Positions 50,296 to 59,165 of a stretch of 64,000 nt of DNA are shown one piece after another; within the stretch, counting starts at the first letter, position 1; each line of letters begins with the position of its first letter. A program made the translations under genes and the position numbers. Location of the stretch: NCBI GenBank assembly GCA_965246995.1, contig OZ252008.1, positions 3,286,001-3,350,000 on the forward strand, given 5' to 3'. The notes beneath the pieces were generated by a model. The model was given only the letters and a program-made list of their open reading frames with translations. It did not search any database and was not told the origin of the DNA. The stretch comes from VXRJ01 sp965246995. Lineage in GTDB: Bacteria > Acidobacteriota > Vicinamibacteria > Vicinamibacterales > UBA8438.

Positions 50296-50402
50296 CAGCC
50301 AGTTTTTGGAGTTCCTCCGAAGTACATCGTCGCATTACCTACTCCCTCATCAGTAGTACTGCCGGATGTATCCGTAGGCCTTATCGAACAGCGCCTGATC
50401 TC

Positions 50403-50831
50403 CTACGGTCGCGGGGGTGTGCCCACCACATCGAAGCCGAGCGCGCGTGCCGCTGTTGCCTGGCTGCGGTCGTGCGTGCCGAACACGAGACCGGTCTCAT
50501 GGCGCTCGTCAAAAAGCAGAGCGCTTGCGAGATGGATCGCGTCGAGTGTTTTGACGACGGTTGGCATGGGCTGACCGGCTCGTCGCAAGACCGCAGCGGT
50601 CAACCGGATGGATCCGATCGCGCGCTCCGTCGCAGTGATCGCCTCGTGCACGTCAGCTAATGCGTCATCATCGAGCGCGCCCGCCAAGCGGAGACCGTCG
50701 AGCGCCCGCCGCGCCTCGACGCCCATGATTTCGCTCGAGTACGCGCGGTCCCACGTCCCCCATTCCGGCAGCGGGTTTCCGGTGCCCAGCAGCGCGCGCA
50801 ACACCGCGCTCGTGTCGAGATAGATCGTCAC
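50403..50831 (-). CDS. vapC: VapC-type PIN-domain toxin
   Basis: 142 residues. PIN-domain acidic residues are visible: IYLDTSAVLRAL (Asp5), MGVEARRALDGL (Glu), KTLDAIHLASALLF (Asp) and VFGTHDRSQATAARALGFDV (last Asp). PIN toxins cleave tRNA or rRNA. The start overlaps the antitoxin stop by 4 bases, antitoxin first, as usual for vapBC. All four acidic positions are present, so the toxin should be active. Confidence 0.88.
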   Translation of the reverse strand: MTIYLDTSAVLRALLGTGNPLPEWGTWDRAYSSEIMGVEARRALDGLRLAGALDDDALADVHEAITATERAIGSIRLTAAVLRRAGQPMPTVVKTLDAIHLASALLFDERHETGLVFGTHDRSQATAARALGFDVVGTPPRP

Positions 50832-51085
50832 CGGTCATCCCGGTCCGCCCGCAGGAGTGCAACGATGTCGACCCCCTTCTTCAGCGTGATGCGTGGTGCC
50901 GCTGGCAGGGCGCTCGCAGTGGTCGGCTCCCGCACCTCGAGCCCACCGACATCGCCCGCGACCGGCACAAGCTGCGCGATCGGCGTCTGACGGTCACACA
51001 CCGTGACGGTGGCACCCCGGCGCACCTGTGCCAGGTACCAGCTCAGCTTCGCCTTCAGTTCCGACACCTTCGCTGTCTGGTCCAT
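50828..51085 (-). CDS. Phd/VapB-type antitoxin
   Basis: 85 residues. MDQTAKVSELKAKLSWYLAQ and VRRGATVTVCDRQTPIAQLV are the Phd/YefM DNA-binding N-domain. The C-terminal part, ending ITLKKGVDIVALLRADRDDR, should wrap the toxin. Promoter-proximal gene of the pair, with a near-palindrome 11 bases upstream of its start. Confidence 0.85.
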   Translation of the reverse strand: MDQTAKVSELKAKLSWYLAQVRRGATVTVCDRQTPIAQLVPVAGDVGGLEVREPTTASALPAAPRITLKKGVDIVALLRADRDDR

Positions 51086-51095
51086 GTCTTGATTA

Positions 51096-51109
51096 GACCA
51101 TATATAGTC
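51096..51109. promoter_or_regulatory. Near-palindrome upstream of the antitoxin gene
   Basis: GACCATATATAGTC is a 14-bp inverted repeat with a single mismatched pair, 11 bases before the antitoxin ATG. The position and AT-rich centre fit an operator for the antitoxin or a -10 element inside one. Confidence 0.45.
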
Positions 51110-51140
51110 ACATTGAAACTATTGGTCGGTTTCGGCCATG

Positions 51141-51235
51141 GGCCGTGGTCTGCACCACGACCATGCGCTGAGCGGCGAGTGGGCCGATTACCGTGACTGT
51201 CACGTGAAGCCCGACTTGGTGCTGGTGTTTACGGA
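51141..51235 (+). pseudogene. YafQ/RelE-type toxin remnant
   Basis: The plus strand reads HHDHALSGEWADYRDCHVKP then DLVLVFTDG, the signature of YafQ-family mRNA interferases (DHALSGEWxGYRDCHIxPD). The N-terminal half is absent and the frame is lost just after. The end would be expected to read LRLARLGSH, but only a shifted fragment CLAHLK is seen. Confidence 0.6.
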
Positions 51236-51517
51236 TGGTGTCCGCGCGATGCCTTGCGCATCTGAAGAGAACGGGGGGCCGTGTCGCCGACCGGCTGCGT
51301 AGCCTGCGCGTCGAGTGACCTCATCGCCTGATCACAGCCCCGTACGAGGCCCTGGGAAACCGCCGTCCTCCCACCCCTCCGTGTCGCGGACGTCCTCGAC
51401 ATGATTGTGAGAGTCACTGTACCTGTTTTGTACCTGGACCTCGGCTTTTGAGCGTTTCTCGCGGATCTGGCGTTTCGGTTTTTCTAAAGTATTAGGAAAT
51501 ATGGACTTCTGGGCGGA

Positions 51518-51542
51518 TCGACTCCCGCCGCCTCCACCACTT
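51518..51542 (+). repeat. attR: second 25-bp copy of the ssrA 3' end
   Basis: Exact 25-bp match, same orientation, to 28686-28710. The preceding bases differ (GGCGGA here, CGGGT at ssrA) and no tmRNA body precedes it, so this is a detached att site, not a gene. Region 51236-51517 before it has no gene I can support. Confidence 0.8.
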
Positions 51543-51561
51543 CTCTCGGCTTGCTCGAGCG

Positions 51562-51691
51562 GCGATGCATCCCGCCCGAACGGCGTTGCTCCGCGGTTGC
51601 GATATGGACAAACATGCTCCCTCCTCGCGCCTTGCCAGGCGAGCCCCTCGCCTCTCCCGGTGCTACGCGGGGTTTCACCACGGCGTTCTGA
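51562..51691 (+). repeat. Truncated copy of a MITE-like dispersed repeat
   Basis: About 130 bases starting GCGATGCATCCCGCC and ending GCGGGGTTTCACCACGG match, with scattered substitutions, the reverse complement of 55021-55136 inside the element at 55006-55173. The right terminal repeat is partly kept. The left one is missing where the att site begins. 51692-51840 holds nothing else recognisable. Confidence 0.6.
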
Positions 51692-51909
51692 GCTGTCACA
51701 AGCGGATTGTCTGATCGCGGTCGAGCGCTGGCCCGTCTGAGGGTAGACTGGGAGAAGGGCGACGGAACGTACATTCATCGGGTCAGGTCGATGCACAGGG
51801 AATCACCTTGAGCGAGTCCACATGAACCCACTCGTTTATTCAAGAGCGGACGATCGAGCTTGAGTCCGGCTTCACCCCCCGACTCTGGGCTCTCGTTCAC
51901 AACACTCCA

Positions 51910-52482
51910 GTGCTCTACGACGCGCTGCTTGATCAACAGGGTCTTGGGCTGTCCAGCATGGATCTCCGGCCTGACGCTGGTGACGGGTCGGTCGGCGGAG
52001 CCGGTCTTGGATTCTGGTTGTTCGGTGGGAGGACAAACGTCCGAATTGGACTGGACAGCGTTCGTTTTCGCTCAACATTGCTCACGTCGGATGTCGTTCG
52101 CTCTGTGGACGGTGTGTTGGCGGGCATGAGGCAAGCGTCGCCGGAACTTCAACTACGGAGCCACGCCTTGTCATATTCCTGTCATGGATGTATCGAGGGA
52201 ACGAAGACGTCGGAATTCGTTGGACGATTCGTCCGGGAAGCGCCGGTCATTGAGGGTTTCGGCAACCACCTGGGAGCCGGCGTGGCCTTCTACTTCGGCG
52301 AGGCGCCGCCGATCATGAGTTCGACGCTCACTTTGGAAGTATCCCAGAGAGTTCCGGATGGCCTATTTGTCAGGGTATTCATGCTCTTTGACGAGACGGT
52401 AGGCTCGGGAGTTGAAATCGAGACGCCCGCGGAGGAACGAGTGCGTGCAGCGCTATCCGCGGTGAGTTTGGAGATTCCCTGA
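51910..52482 (+). CDS. Unknown protein, first gene of a two-gene unit
   Basis: 190 residues from GTG at 51910. The frame is open further upstream to a TGA near 51823 (reading FIQERTIELESGFTPRLWAL), so the true start is uncertain. Predicted beta-rich fold: GLGFWLFGGRTNVRIGLDSV, AGVAFYFGEAPPIMSSTLTL and DGLFVRVFMLFDETVGSGVE. No signal peptide or membrane helix. I do not recognise the family. The stop is followed after one base by the start of the next gene, so they are translationally linked. Confidence 0.55.
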   Translation: MLYDALLDQQGLGLSSMDLRPDAGDGSVGGAGLGFWLFGGRTNVRIGLDSVRFRSTLLTSDVVRSVDGVLAGMRQASPELQLRSHALSYSCHGCIEGTKTSEFVGRFVREAPVIEGFGNHLGAGVAFYFGEAPPIMSSTLTLEVSQRVPDGLFVRVFMLFDETVGSGVEIETPAEERVRAALSAVSLEIP

Positions 52483-52483
52483 T

Positions 52484-53116
52484 ATGGCGACCGTCGGACA
52501 ACAGGTTGGATGGGTAGAGGACGCCCCTCCTTGTGCACCACCAATTCCGCGGGAGAACGGGGCCGAGAGCGGACTGTTCGGGCGTGGCAATGGCGGATCA
52601 AGGTCGGGCGCAGGAGAGTTTTCGACTTTGGGGGTGGACACCGGCCGAAGTGAACTCGCTCGGCAGGAGGACGTCTATCAAGTCCGATTCAGTTCGCCGA
52701 CGCCCGCTCCTCCTATTGAAAGCCCAGTGAATCGCCGGTCAGCATTGTCACAGGATTTCGAGTTGGGCAGCTCTGCGGCAGCGATCGTAACGACGATCCG
52801 TGAGCTCTTGGCGCAAGACCGTGTCTTGGCCGCGCGCAAGTTGATTGACGCCTTCCCGTCGAATCAGGTCGGCGATGCAGCGCTTCGACATTTGCGCCTC
52901 GTGCTGGCGGAGCCGGTAGTGCGCCGGCGGATGCCCGGGGGAACGGTGCGAACGGCTGACTTTCGATGGTTGCGGGAGAATGCCGGCAACTACACCGGAA
53001 AGTGGGTCGCCTTGGCTGATGGTACTCTCCTCGCGGCCGACCGATCTCTGACGGACTTGCGACGGCGATTGAGAAGACTCGCCCCGCACGCCAAGCCCCT
53101 CTTTCACCGTCTGTAG
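52484..53116 (+). CDS. Unknown protein with C-terminal DUF5678-like domain
   Basis: 210 residues. The N-terminal third is Pro/Gly/Ser-rich and probably disordered. The middle (SSAAAIVTTIRELLAQDRVL, AARKLIDAFPSNQVGDAAL) is helical. The C-terminal RWLRENAGNYTGKWVALADG and TLLAADRSLTDLRRRLRRL, ending KPLFHRL, follows the DUF5678 pattern (W-x-GKWVA, then a short helix and a PLF strand). It starts one base after the preceding gene. The next IS3 fragment starts 5 bases after it. Confidence 0.6.
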   Translation: MATVGQQVGWVEDAPPCAPPIPRENGAESGLFGRGNGGSRSGAGEFSTLGVDTGRSELARQEDVYQVRFSSPTPAPPIESPVNRRSALSQDFELGSSAAAIVTTIRELLAQDRVLAARKLIDAFPSNQVGDAALRHLRLVLAEPVVRRRMPGGTVRTADFRWLRENAGNYTGKWVALADGTLLAADRSLTDLRRRLRRLAPHAKPLFHRL

Positions 53117-53121
53117 CGCGC

Positions 53122-53645
53122 ATGCTCTCCCGGCGGGATGGTTCCACCTTCGCGGCGGGAAGGTCGAGATATCTTGACAAGGATCCCAGCCATCCTGGCG
53201 AGGGCGCGAGGATTCTCGTGCGGTTGGAATTCGACGGCGTGCCCGTCACTCGCATCTTCGATCGTTTGGCACTCGATCGCGGCCTCCCGCGCATCTTGCG
53301 CACAGACAACGGCCCAGAATTCTGTGGCCGCGCCATGCTGACGTGGGCCCATGCCCGCGGGGTCACGCTTCGCCTTATCGAGCCGGGCAAGCCGAACCAG
53401 AACGCCTACATCGAATCGTTCAACGGCCGGTTCCGCGACGAATGCCTCAACGAGCATTGGTTCACGAGCTTGGCGCATGCACAGGCGATCATCAAAGCCT
53501 GGCGCCGCGAATACAACGAGGAGCGACCGAAGAAGGGGCTGGGTGGGCTGACGCCTGCTTACTATGCAAAGCAACTGATGGCGAACGGCAGTACAGTCAC
53601 CGTCGGACTCTAAACCGACCCGCTACTGAAAGAGGGGGGGACGTC
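53122..53645 (+). mobile_element. IS3-family remnant (OrfB C-terminal third and right end)
   Basis: From about 53230 the frame reads VPVTRIFDRLALDRGLPRIL, RTDNGPEFCGRAMLTWAHAR (Asp), KPNQNAYIESFNGRFRDECL (Glu) and EERPKKGLGGLTPAYYAKQL, stopping at 53611. CTACTGAAAGAGGGGGGGAC at about 53622-53641 resembles the terminal repeat of IS407-type elements. OrfA and the first two-thirds of OrfB are missing. Confidence 0.8.
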
Positions 53646-53775
53646 GGCGGCAGCGCGAAGATCAGCCAGCCGTCACCCGCGTCATGTTCGAAGCCAAACA
53701 CATCCCGGCGTGTCGCACGAAGGGCGTCTGCCTCAGGGGTATACAGGAGCATACGGGCACCGATGATTCCCCTGT
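53646..53775 (-). pseudogene. VOC/glyoxalase-family protein, 5' fragment
   Basis: The minus strand reads GIIGARMLLYTPEADALRAT and RRDVFGFEHDAGDGWLIFAL before the IS3 remnant end. HVLLYTxxADALRAxLRDVxGF is the N-terminal half of small VOC-fold proteins. The start codon is not evident (Gly where Met is expected). The rest is cut by the IS3 remnant. 53776-54068 has no other gene I can support. Confidence 0.6.
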
Positions 53776-54068
53776 TTCTTGTCTTTCGTGCAGGGTGGCC
53801 AAGCTGTCAGCGCACGGTGAGAATCCGCTCGTGCCTACGTCGATATCCTGCCGGCTTTAATGGAAATAGCACCAAACTCGATGGGCCGGGGTGCCGGACG
53901 CCGTCCTGACCGCGAACGCCGGAAAGTCCCAGAACCTACGTTCATGTACTGTTGAGTCAGGCGTCGCCACTCGCGCTGTTCAACCGCGATTCTGGACATC
54001 GAGACATCCCAGCGCCTTCCCGGCACACCATGGCCAATCCGCACCTGCGGACTCGTCGACACGGACCG

Positions 54069-54827
54069 ATGCGGAAGCGGTTGCTGCTGATGCTGCTCGC
54101 CGGCGCCCTGCTCGGCGCCGTCTTCATCCTCGGCGCCAGCCTCGTGTCCGGGATCCTGAGCAGATCACCGGCACCGGACGACGCGCCGCCGGTCATCGTG
54201 GCGCACGGTCTGGGCCGGACCACAGCATCGATGGCGATCCTCGCCAACCGTCTCGAGCAGGCCGGATTCCGAGTCATCCAGTTCGGGTACCCGTCCCGTA
54301 CGGAACCGCTGGAGGCGTTGGTCGATCGCCTGCGGGACGAAGTGGCGCGGTGCTGCGGTGACGATCCCCGGCGCGTGCACTTCGTCACGCATTCGATGGG
54401 CGGCGTGCTGGTGCGAAGCTACCTCTCCGAACGCCCCGAGCCGCACGAAGGACGCGTGGTGATGTTGAGCCCCCCGAACCAGGGGAGCGAGATCGTCGAC
54501 GCGTTCGCCGATTCCGCCCTGCTCAGGTCGTTCCTCGGTCCGGCGGGGTCACGACTTGGAACGACCGCGGACGGAATGGCGAACCAGCTCGGGCCGATCC
54601 GGTTCAGTCTCGGCATCATCACCGGCAACCGGAGCCTGAGCCCAATCGGATCCTGGCTCATCCCGGGTCCCGATGACGGCAAGGTCGGCGTCGACCGGGC
54701 GAACGTCGAAGGCTCGTCGTCTTTTCTCGTGCTGCCGGCGACCCACACGTTCATCATGAATCGCCGCGACGTCGCGGACGAAGTGGTTCACTTCCTACGG
54801 CACGGACGGTTTCTGCGGGCTCAGTGA
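54069..54827 (+). CDS. Membrane-anchored alpha/beta hydrolase (lipase/esterase type)
   Basis: 252 residues from ATG at 54069, the start that places the hydrophobic segment LLLMLLAGALLGAVFILGAS at the N-terminus. Oxyanion-type VIVAHGLGRTTASM, nucleophile elbow HFVTHSMGGVLVRSYL (Ser in HSMGG), an acid probably in PGPDDGKVGVDRA, and the catalytic His in PATHTFIMN. Similar proteins are triacylglycerol-lipase/PGAP1-like. Substrate unknown. It stands alone, with an AT-normal GC-rich composition. Confidence 0.8.
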   Translation: MRKRLLLMLLAGALLGAVFILGASLVSGILSRSPAPDDAPPVIVAHGLGRTTASMAILANRLEQAGFRVIQFGYPSRTEPLEALVDRLRDEVARCCGDDPRRVHFVTHSMGGVLVRSYLSERPEPHEGRVVMLSPPNQGSEIVDAFADSALLRSFLGPAGSRLGTTADGMANQLGPIRFSLGIITGNRSLSPIGSWLIPGPDDGKVGVDRANVEGSSSFLVLPATHTFIMNRRDVADEVVHFLRHGRFLRAQ

Positions 54828-55005
54828 CCGGCGGGGCTCCAAATCCTGCGGTCGACCGACGTTGGCGCTGAAGGTGCTCCACCCTGACGGCGACAGCGGC
54901 GTCAATTGCGTCACTGACACCGCCCTGACGACCACCGAGGTTGACAGCAACATTTCCTTGGTCCCCTTGCAACGACCCCCCGGTGGTCCGGCGAGCACTA
55001 CGCCA

Positions 55006-55173
55006 CCTAGCAGCCCGTGGTGAAACCCCGCGTCGCACCGAGGCCGGCGAGGCGCCCGCCTGACAAGGCGCGACGAGGGAGCATATTGGCCATATGAGAC
55101 CGAGGAGCAACGCCGCTCAGGCGGGATGCATCGCTGGTCGAATGTAGCAGGGGTTTCACCACGGGCTGCTAGG
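55006..55173. mobile_element. MITE-like element with 24-bp perfect terminal inverted repeats
   Basis: CCTAGCAGCCCGTGGTGAAA plus CCCC at 55006-55029 is the exact reverse complement of 55150-55173. The 120-base interior has no gene and reappears, diverged and inverted, at 51562-51691. Size, perfect ends, lack of coding capacity and repetition fit a miniature inverted-repeat element. No target duplication is evident. The flanking gaps 54828-55005 and 55174-55495 show no gene I can support. Confidence 0.6.
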
Positions 55174-55495
55174 CCCGCCCACCATGGTCCCGAGGTCCGG
55201 GATACTCCGTACCCGCGTGCTATTCTTCGGCGTTCGTGGAAGCCCCGGGTACCGGACCGCGCCTTCTCGACTCCGGCGTGATATCGCCGGCAACAGCTCC
55301 CGCACATCCTCGTGGATGCCGCCCGTGCAACATCCCGACCGGCGGGATAGTCGGAAGTGCCAGCGGAAGGACTCGAATGACGCATACGTTGAACCATCGA
55401 CATGATGCCGATGTTCTGCTTGCCGTAACGGCGGCTGCGCCCGGCAAAGAGGCCCCCCCGACCGATAACGACACGCCGCCGCTTGGAGTTGCAAC

Positions 55496-56941
55496 ATGTC
55501 CCAGAAACCAACCAAGATCATCGGATTGCCCTATTCCGACTTCACGGCGTTGGATGGAAAGGAATTTCACCTCAGGCCCGCACGTCTTATTCCATTCTAT
55601 AAGCCGGGCGACGAGATGGCACTCACATCCATCTTTCTCTCAGCTTTGCGCCTGATCGACGAGTTCAGAAAACAGATTTTCCAGATAGTGCATCTGCCGA
55701 AGAGCGGCACGATTCATGCGTTTGCAGAGGTGGAGTTCCTGCTCCACAAGAAGCAACGCGTCGATGGACTTGTCATCGTGGTCAAGGGAAGAAAAATAGT
55801 TGACGCTGTTCTGGTAGAGGTAAAAAACAAGAACATCGAACTAAGTTCCGATCAAATAGAAAACTACGCAGCGATTTCGAAAGACTACGGAATCCCGTCC
55901 ATTCTTACGATTTCGAACCAATTTGTATCTTTTCCCACCCAATCGCCTGTCAAGGTGAGAACACCCAAGACCGTGTCACACTACCATATGTCCTGGTCTT
56001 ACGTTCTCACAATCGCCCATATTCTCCTGTACGACAACGATACAAACATCAGCGACTGGAATCAGGTTCGGATAATGAGGGAAGTGGTCAATTATCTGGA
56101 GGAGCCCAAATCAGGCGTTGTAGGATTCGTTCAGATGAAACCGGGCTGGACGGAAGTTGCCAATAAGATCGGCGCCGGGGCCTCACTCGCGAAGACAGAT
56201 AATGCCGTTGACGAAGCAGTCTCCAGTTGGTTGGAAGAAGAACGGGACATGGCGTTGATCTTGAGCCGCGAGCTGGGCCAGATTGTTCATTCGGGCAAGA
56301 AGAGATTCAAGAACGATCTCAATGCGCGCGTTGATTACGAAAAGCGACATTTGATTGAGAGCAAGACCCTTGACACCACGCTGCGTATCGATGGCGCGGC
56401 CGGCAATGTTGATATTCGCCCGAATTTTGTCGGGAAGACAATCGAAATGTCCGTGACGCTGGACGCGCCTCTCAAGAAAAACGTCCGTCCACAGTTTACG
56501 TGGCTAAATAATCAGTTCAAGGCATGCGAGAAACGGAACCCGGAACTATTTGCAGAACTTCGGCAGGAACTGTGGATCGAGATGGACATCAAATTTGCGC
56601 GAAAGCCCATCAGGATAGCGTTGAGTGAGCTTAGCCAGGCGCACGAGAAGGTGGGAGCACAGGAAATCAAGAGCTTCAGCATCATCCAGGCTAAGTACCT
56701 TGGGAGAACGTTTGAGAGCCGGAGGCGGTTCGTTGACGTCGTCGAAAACATGCTGATGAAATATTATCGGGGCATCGTTCAATACTTGAAGCGCTGGGAA
56801 AAGCCGCCGCCGCAACTACCGGATGCTTCACGGGAAGTGGAGACTTCGGCACCGTCATCGCCCGCAAGTGACTCGTCGCTTTCCGCTTCAGCCGCAGGAC
56901 CAGTGGGGGACGTCGGGGTACCGGCGAAGGCTACGAAGTGA
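55496..56941 (+). CDS. PD-(D/E)XK nuclease-like protein, AT-richer, probably acquired
   Basis: 481 residues. Residues 75-125 carry a PD-(D/E)XK pattern: IHAFAEVEFLLHKKQRVDG (Glu80, Asp90), then DAVLVEVKNKNIELSSDQIE (Glu108, Lys110, Gln120), typical of restriction/repair nucleases. A long helical middle and beta-rich segment (NVDIRPNFVGKTIEMSVTLD) follow. The last 60 residues are a Pro/Ser-rich tail matching local GC content. Codon use is visibly more AT-rich than neighbouring genes for most of the length. It may be a defence or DNA-repair nuclease. I do not recognise the whole-protein family. Confidence 0.6.
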   Translation: MSQKPTKIIGLPYSDFTALDGKEFHLRPARLIPFYKPGDEMALTSIFLSALRLIDEFRKQIFQIVHLPKSGTIHAFAEVEFLLHKKQRVDGLVIVVKGRKIVDAVLVEVKNKNIELSSDQIENYAAISKDYGIPSILTISNQFVSFPTQSPVKVRTPKTVSHYHMSWSYVLTIAHILLYDNDTNISDWNQVRIMREVVNYLEEPKSGVVGFVQMKPGWTEVANKIGAGASLAKTDNAVDEAVSSWLEEERDMALILSRELGQIVHSGKKRFKNDLNARVDYEKRHLIESKTLDTTLRIDGAAGNVDIRPNFVGKTIEMSVTLDAPLKKNVRPQFTWLNNQFKACEKRNPELFAELRQELWIEMDIKFARKPIRIALSELSQAHEKVGAQEIKSFSIIQAKYLGRTFESRRRFVDVVENMLMKYYRGIVQYLKRWEKPPPQLPDASREVETSAPSSPASDSSLSASAAGPVGDVGVPAKATK

Positions 56942-57468
56942 CCGCAGGTAGAGGGCGGCGAGGCATCCCCGTCGTGGGATAGAGGCAGTCGTCGCCGGGT
57001 CACGAGAATTCTGTCGCCTACACGCGAGGGTGGCGCACAGCAACGGCCGGCTGGAAGAACTCTTGACCTTCTATGCCGGGGCCAAAGGGGAGCTCGAAAT
57101 TCTGCTATCGGGTTCATCTCCGTCCCTTGGTGGCGGAGCGTGCCACAGGGCCCAGAAAACTGTATCTCGGCGGCGAATACACGACGGACCCTGGGAGGAC
57201 GACGTCTTCGATGTGGAGCAACCCATGTAGACGGAGGATGTCACGGTCCTGGTCTGAGCGAGGGCTCCCATGAACGCGTTCGCGTCCTCTTGAGCGGTGA
57301 TCCCCTCCTCCCGGCAGGCGCGGCGGATTCCGGCCAACTCTTCCGGTTCCTCCCGGTGGACGTAATGGTCAACCTTCGGCAGCAACCAGCAGCTGCTCTC
57401 CACCGACCTCTTGTTAAGGCAGTTCGACCAGATGGAGTTGGCGATGCACGGCAGGAGCCTATGGTGGC
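56942..57468. other. Gap without a supportable gene
   Basis: No frame on either strand has convincing coding character. A minus-strand stretch around 57260-57390 reads VDHYVHREEPEELAGIRRAC and ITAQEDANAFMGALAQT, which looks protein-like but has no start and no family I know. It may be a decayed small gene. Confidence 0.3.
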
Positions 57469-57755
57469 TCAGCGCCCACCGTGCGCGGCCAGACATCGGT
57501 ACAGGCCGCGCACGTTGAGCGGGAACCACTGTTCATAGTTGACCCACTCCAAGTACGCGTCGGGACGGATCCTCTCGGCTGCCTGCTTCTCGGTCCATCC
57601 GGCTGCAACGGCGTCCCGAACGACCGCCGTCAGGTCATCGTAGTACGGAATCTGGCGCTGGATCACGGCTCGGCCACCGGGCGGCCCATGGCCGAAGACG
57701 ATCGTCTCGAACGGGGATTCCGAGCAGACCCGACAGCGCGTCGAAGAAAGCGCCT
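57469..57755 (-). pseudogene. Metallo-beta-lactamase-fold hydrolase, frameshifted 3' remnant
   Basis: The minus strand reads GAFFDALSGLLG, then after a one-base shift (about 57715) FETIVFGHGPPGGRAVIQRQ, IPYYDDLTAVVRDAVAAGWT and EWVNYEQWFPLNVRGLYRCL to the stop at 57469. FGHGPP and YYDDL...NVRGLYR are C-terminal landmarks of a family of MBL-fold hydrolases. The HxHxDH active site and the whole N-terminal part are absent. Confidence 0.7.
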
Positions 57756-59043
57756 AGTCGACGATCGCCTGGATTACGGCGTTCTGGAAGTCAGCCCGGA
57801 GCGGACCGCCCGGCGTCTGCACCATCAGAATCGCGGTCAGATCCTCCTTGCTATCGACCCAGAAGGTAGTACCAAAGGCGCCGCTCCAACCGAAGCTGCC
57901 GGTCGAACGGTGGTCGTCGCGGGCCTCGACGGCGTCGAGCACGACGTCGACGGTCAATCCGAAGCCTTTCCCGGGACGACCGCCGGTGCGTCCCGCCTTC
58001 GCGTAGAGGTCACCGACGTGATTCGACGCCATCAAGTCGACGGTCCGTGACCCCAGCAGCCGGGTGCCGTTCAGCTCACCGTTGTTGACGAGCATCTGGG
58101 CAAACTGCAGGTAGTCTTCGGCCGTCGACCAGAGACCTCCACCGCCCGAGTGCAATGTCTTCGTGGCCACCCATTCCGGCACGGGACGACGCTCGAGTCC
58201 GTCGGGGGTGCGCCCGTAGAGCGTCACGACGCGCGGCATGCTGTCATCCGGCACGTTGAAGGCGGTGTCCTTCATCCCCAGCGGCTCGAAGATACGCCGC
58301 CGCAGGAACTCGTCGAACGTCAGTCCCGAGGCGACCTCCACGATGCGCCCCAGGGTGTCGATCCCCGCCAAGCCGCTGTACGCCCAGCGGGTGCCCGGCT
58401 GAAAGTCGAGGGGGGCCGCTCCCAGCGCGGCTGCCCAACCCGCGACGGTGTCGGTCTGCTTGCGGGGCGCGACGCGTGACGCCGCCTCGCTCCCCGCACC
58501 GCCACTCACCAAACCCGAGGTGTGAGTGATCAGATCCTGTACCGTGATCTCACGTTTTGCCGGCACGGTATAGATGCCGTCTTCCTCATCCGCGGAGTTC
58601 GATCGCGGCATCGCAACCTTCGTATCCCGGAACTCCGGAATGAAGCGGGACACCGGATCCGACAGACGGACCTTCCCCTCTTCGACAAGCATCAGGATGG
58701 CGACGCCGGTCACAGGCTTCGTCATCGAGGCGATCGGGAAAATGGTGTCCTTGCGCATCGGGGCGTTCGCTTCGATGTCCATGAGGCCATGCGCCTCGAA
58801 GTGGGCGACATGTCCGCGTCGCGCGACGACGGTGACGGCCCCGGAGATCTGTTTCGCGTCGATGGCACGCTGGATCATCTCGCCGATCCGCTGGAGTCGC
58901 TCCGCGGACAACCCCACGTCATCAGGCGTCCCGACGGGCACCTGGGCTCCCATCGCGGCGACCGCGAGCAGGGCAACCAGGACAAACGTCAACGACAGCC
59001 GGGGCACGAGGCGGGCTCCGTTACGGACACTGTTGGCGCGCAT
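57754..59043 (-). CDS. Class C beta-lactamase-like serine hydrolase
   Basis: 429 residues from ATG at 59043, chosen because GGAG precedes it by 6 bases; upstream codons to 59073 lack this. Signal peptide (SLTFVLVALLAVAAMGA). SxxK motif SMTK (Ser106, Lys109), WAYSGLAG at the YxN position (Tyr-Ser-Gly) and a conserved ITVQDLITHTSGL. It belongs to the beta-lactamase/EstB/D-aminopeptidase group. Tyr-Ser-Gly and the overall length suggest an esterase or peptidase more than antibiotic resistance. It acts outside the cytoplasm. Confidence 0.88.
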   Translation of the reverse strand: MRANSVRNGARLVPRLSLTFVLVALLAVAAMGAQVPVGTPDDVGLSAERLQRIGEMIQRAIDAKQISGAVTVVARRGHVAHFEAHGLMDIEANAPMRKDTIFPIASMTKPVTGVAILMLVEEGKVRLSDPVSRFIPEFRDTKVAMPRSNSADEEDGIYTVPAKREITVQDLITHTSGLVSGGAGSEAASRVAPRKQTDTVAGWAAALGAAPLDFQPGTRWAYSGLAGIDTLGRIVEVASGLTFDEFLRRRIFEPLGMKDTAFNVPDDSMPRVVTLYGRTPDGLERRPVPEWVATKTLHSGGGGLWSTAEDYLQFAQMLVNNGELNGTRLLGSRTVDLMASNHVGDLYAKAGRTGGRPGKGFGLTVDVVLDAVEARDDHRSTGSFGWSGAFGTTFWVDSKEDLTAILMVQTPGGPLRADFQNAVIQAIVD

Positions 59044-59165
59044 CAGCAACTCCTTTGCTCGAGAATCGAGCACGGCTGATCCGTAGCTTACCGCATCACC
59101 GCCGCCGCCCCATCACCGGGTATCAGGCGGCGGGGCTGGACTTCAGCCAGCCCCGGACTAGTCGG

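Noticed and set aside
51332..51796. Minus-strand frame across the att site and the dispersed repeat
   Set aside because: Low-complexity translation of repeat DNA; the same kind of frame recurs in the related repeat at 55 kb.
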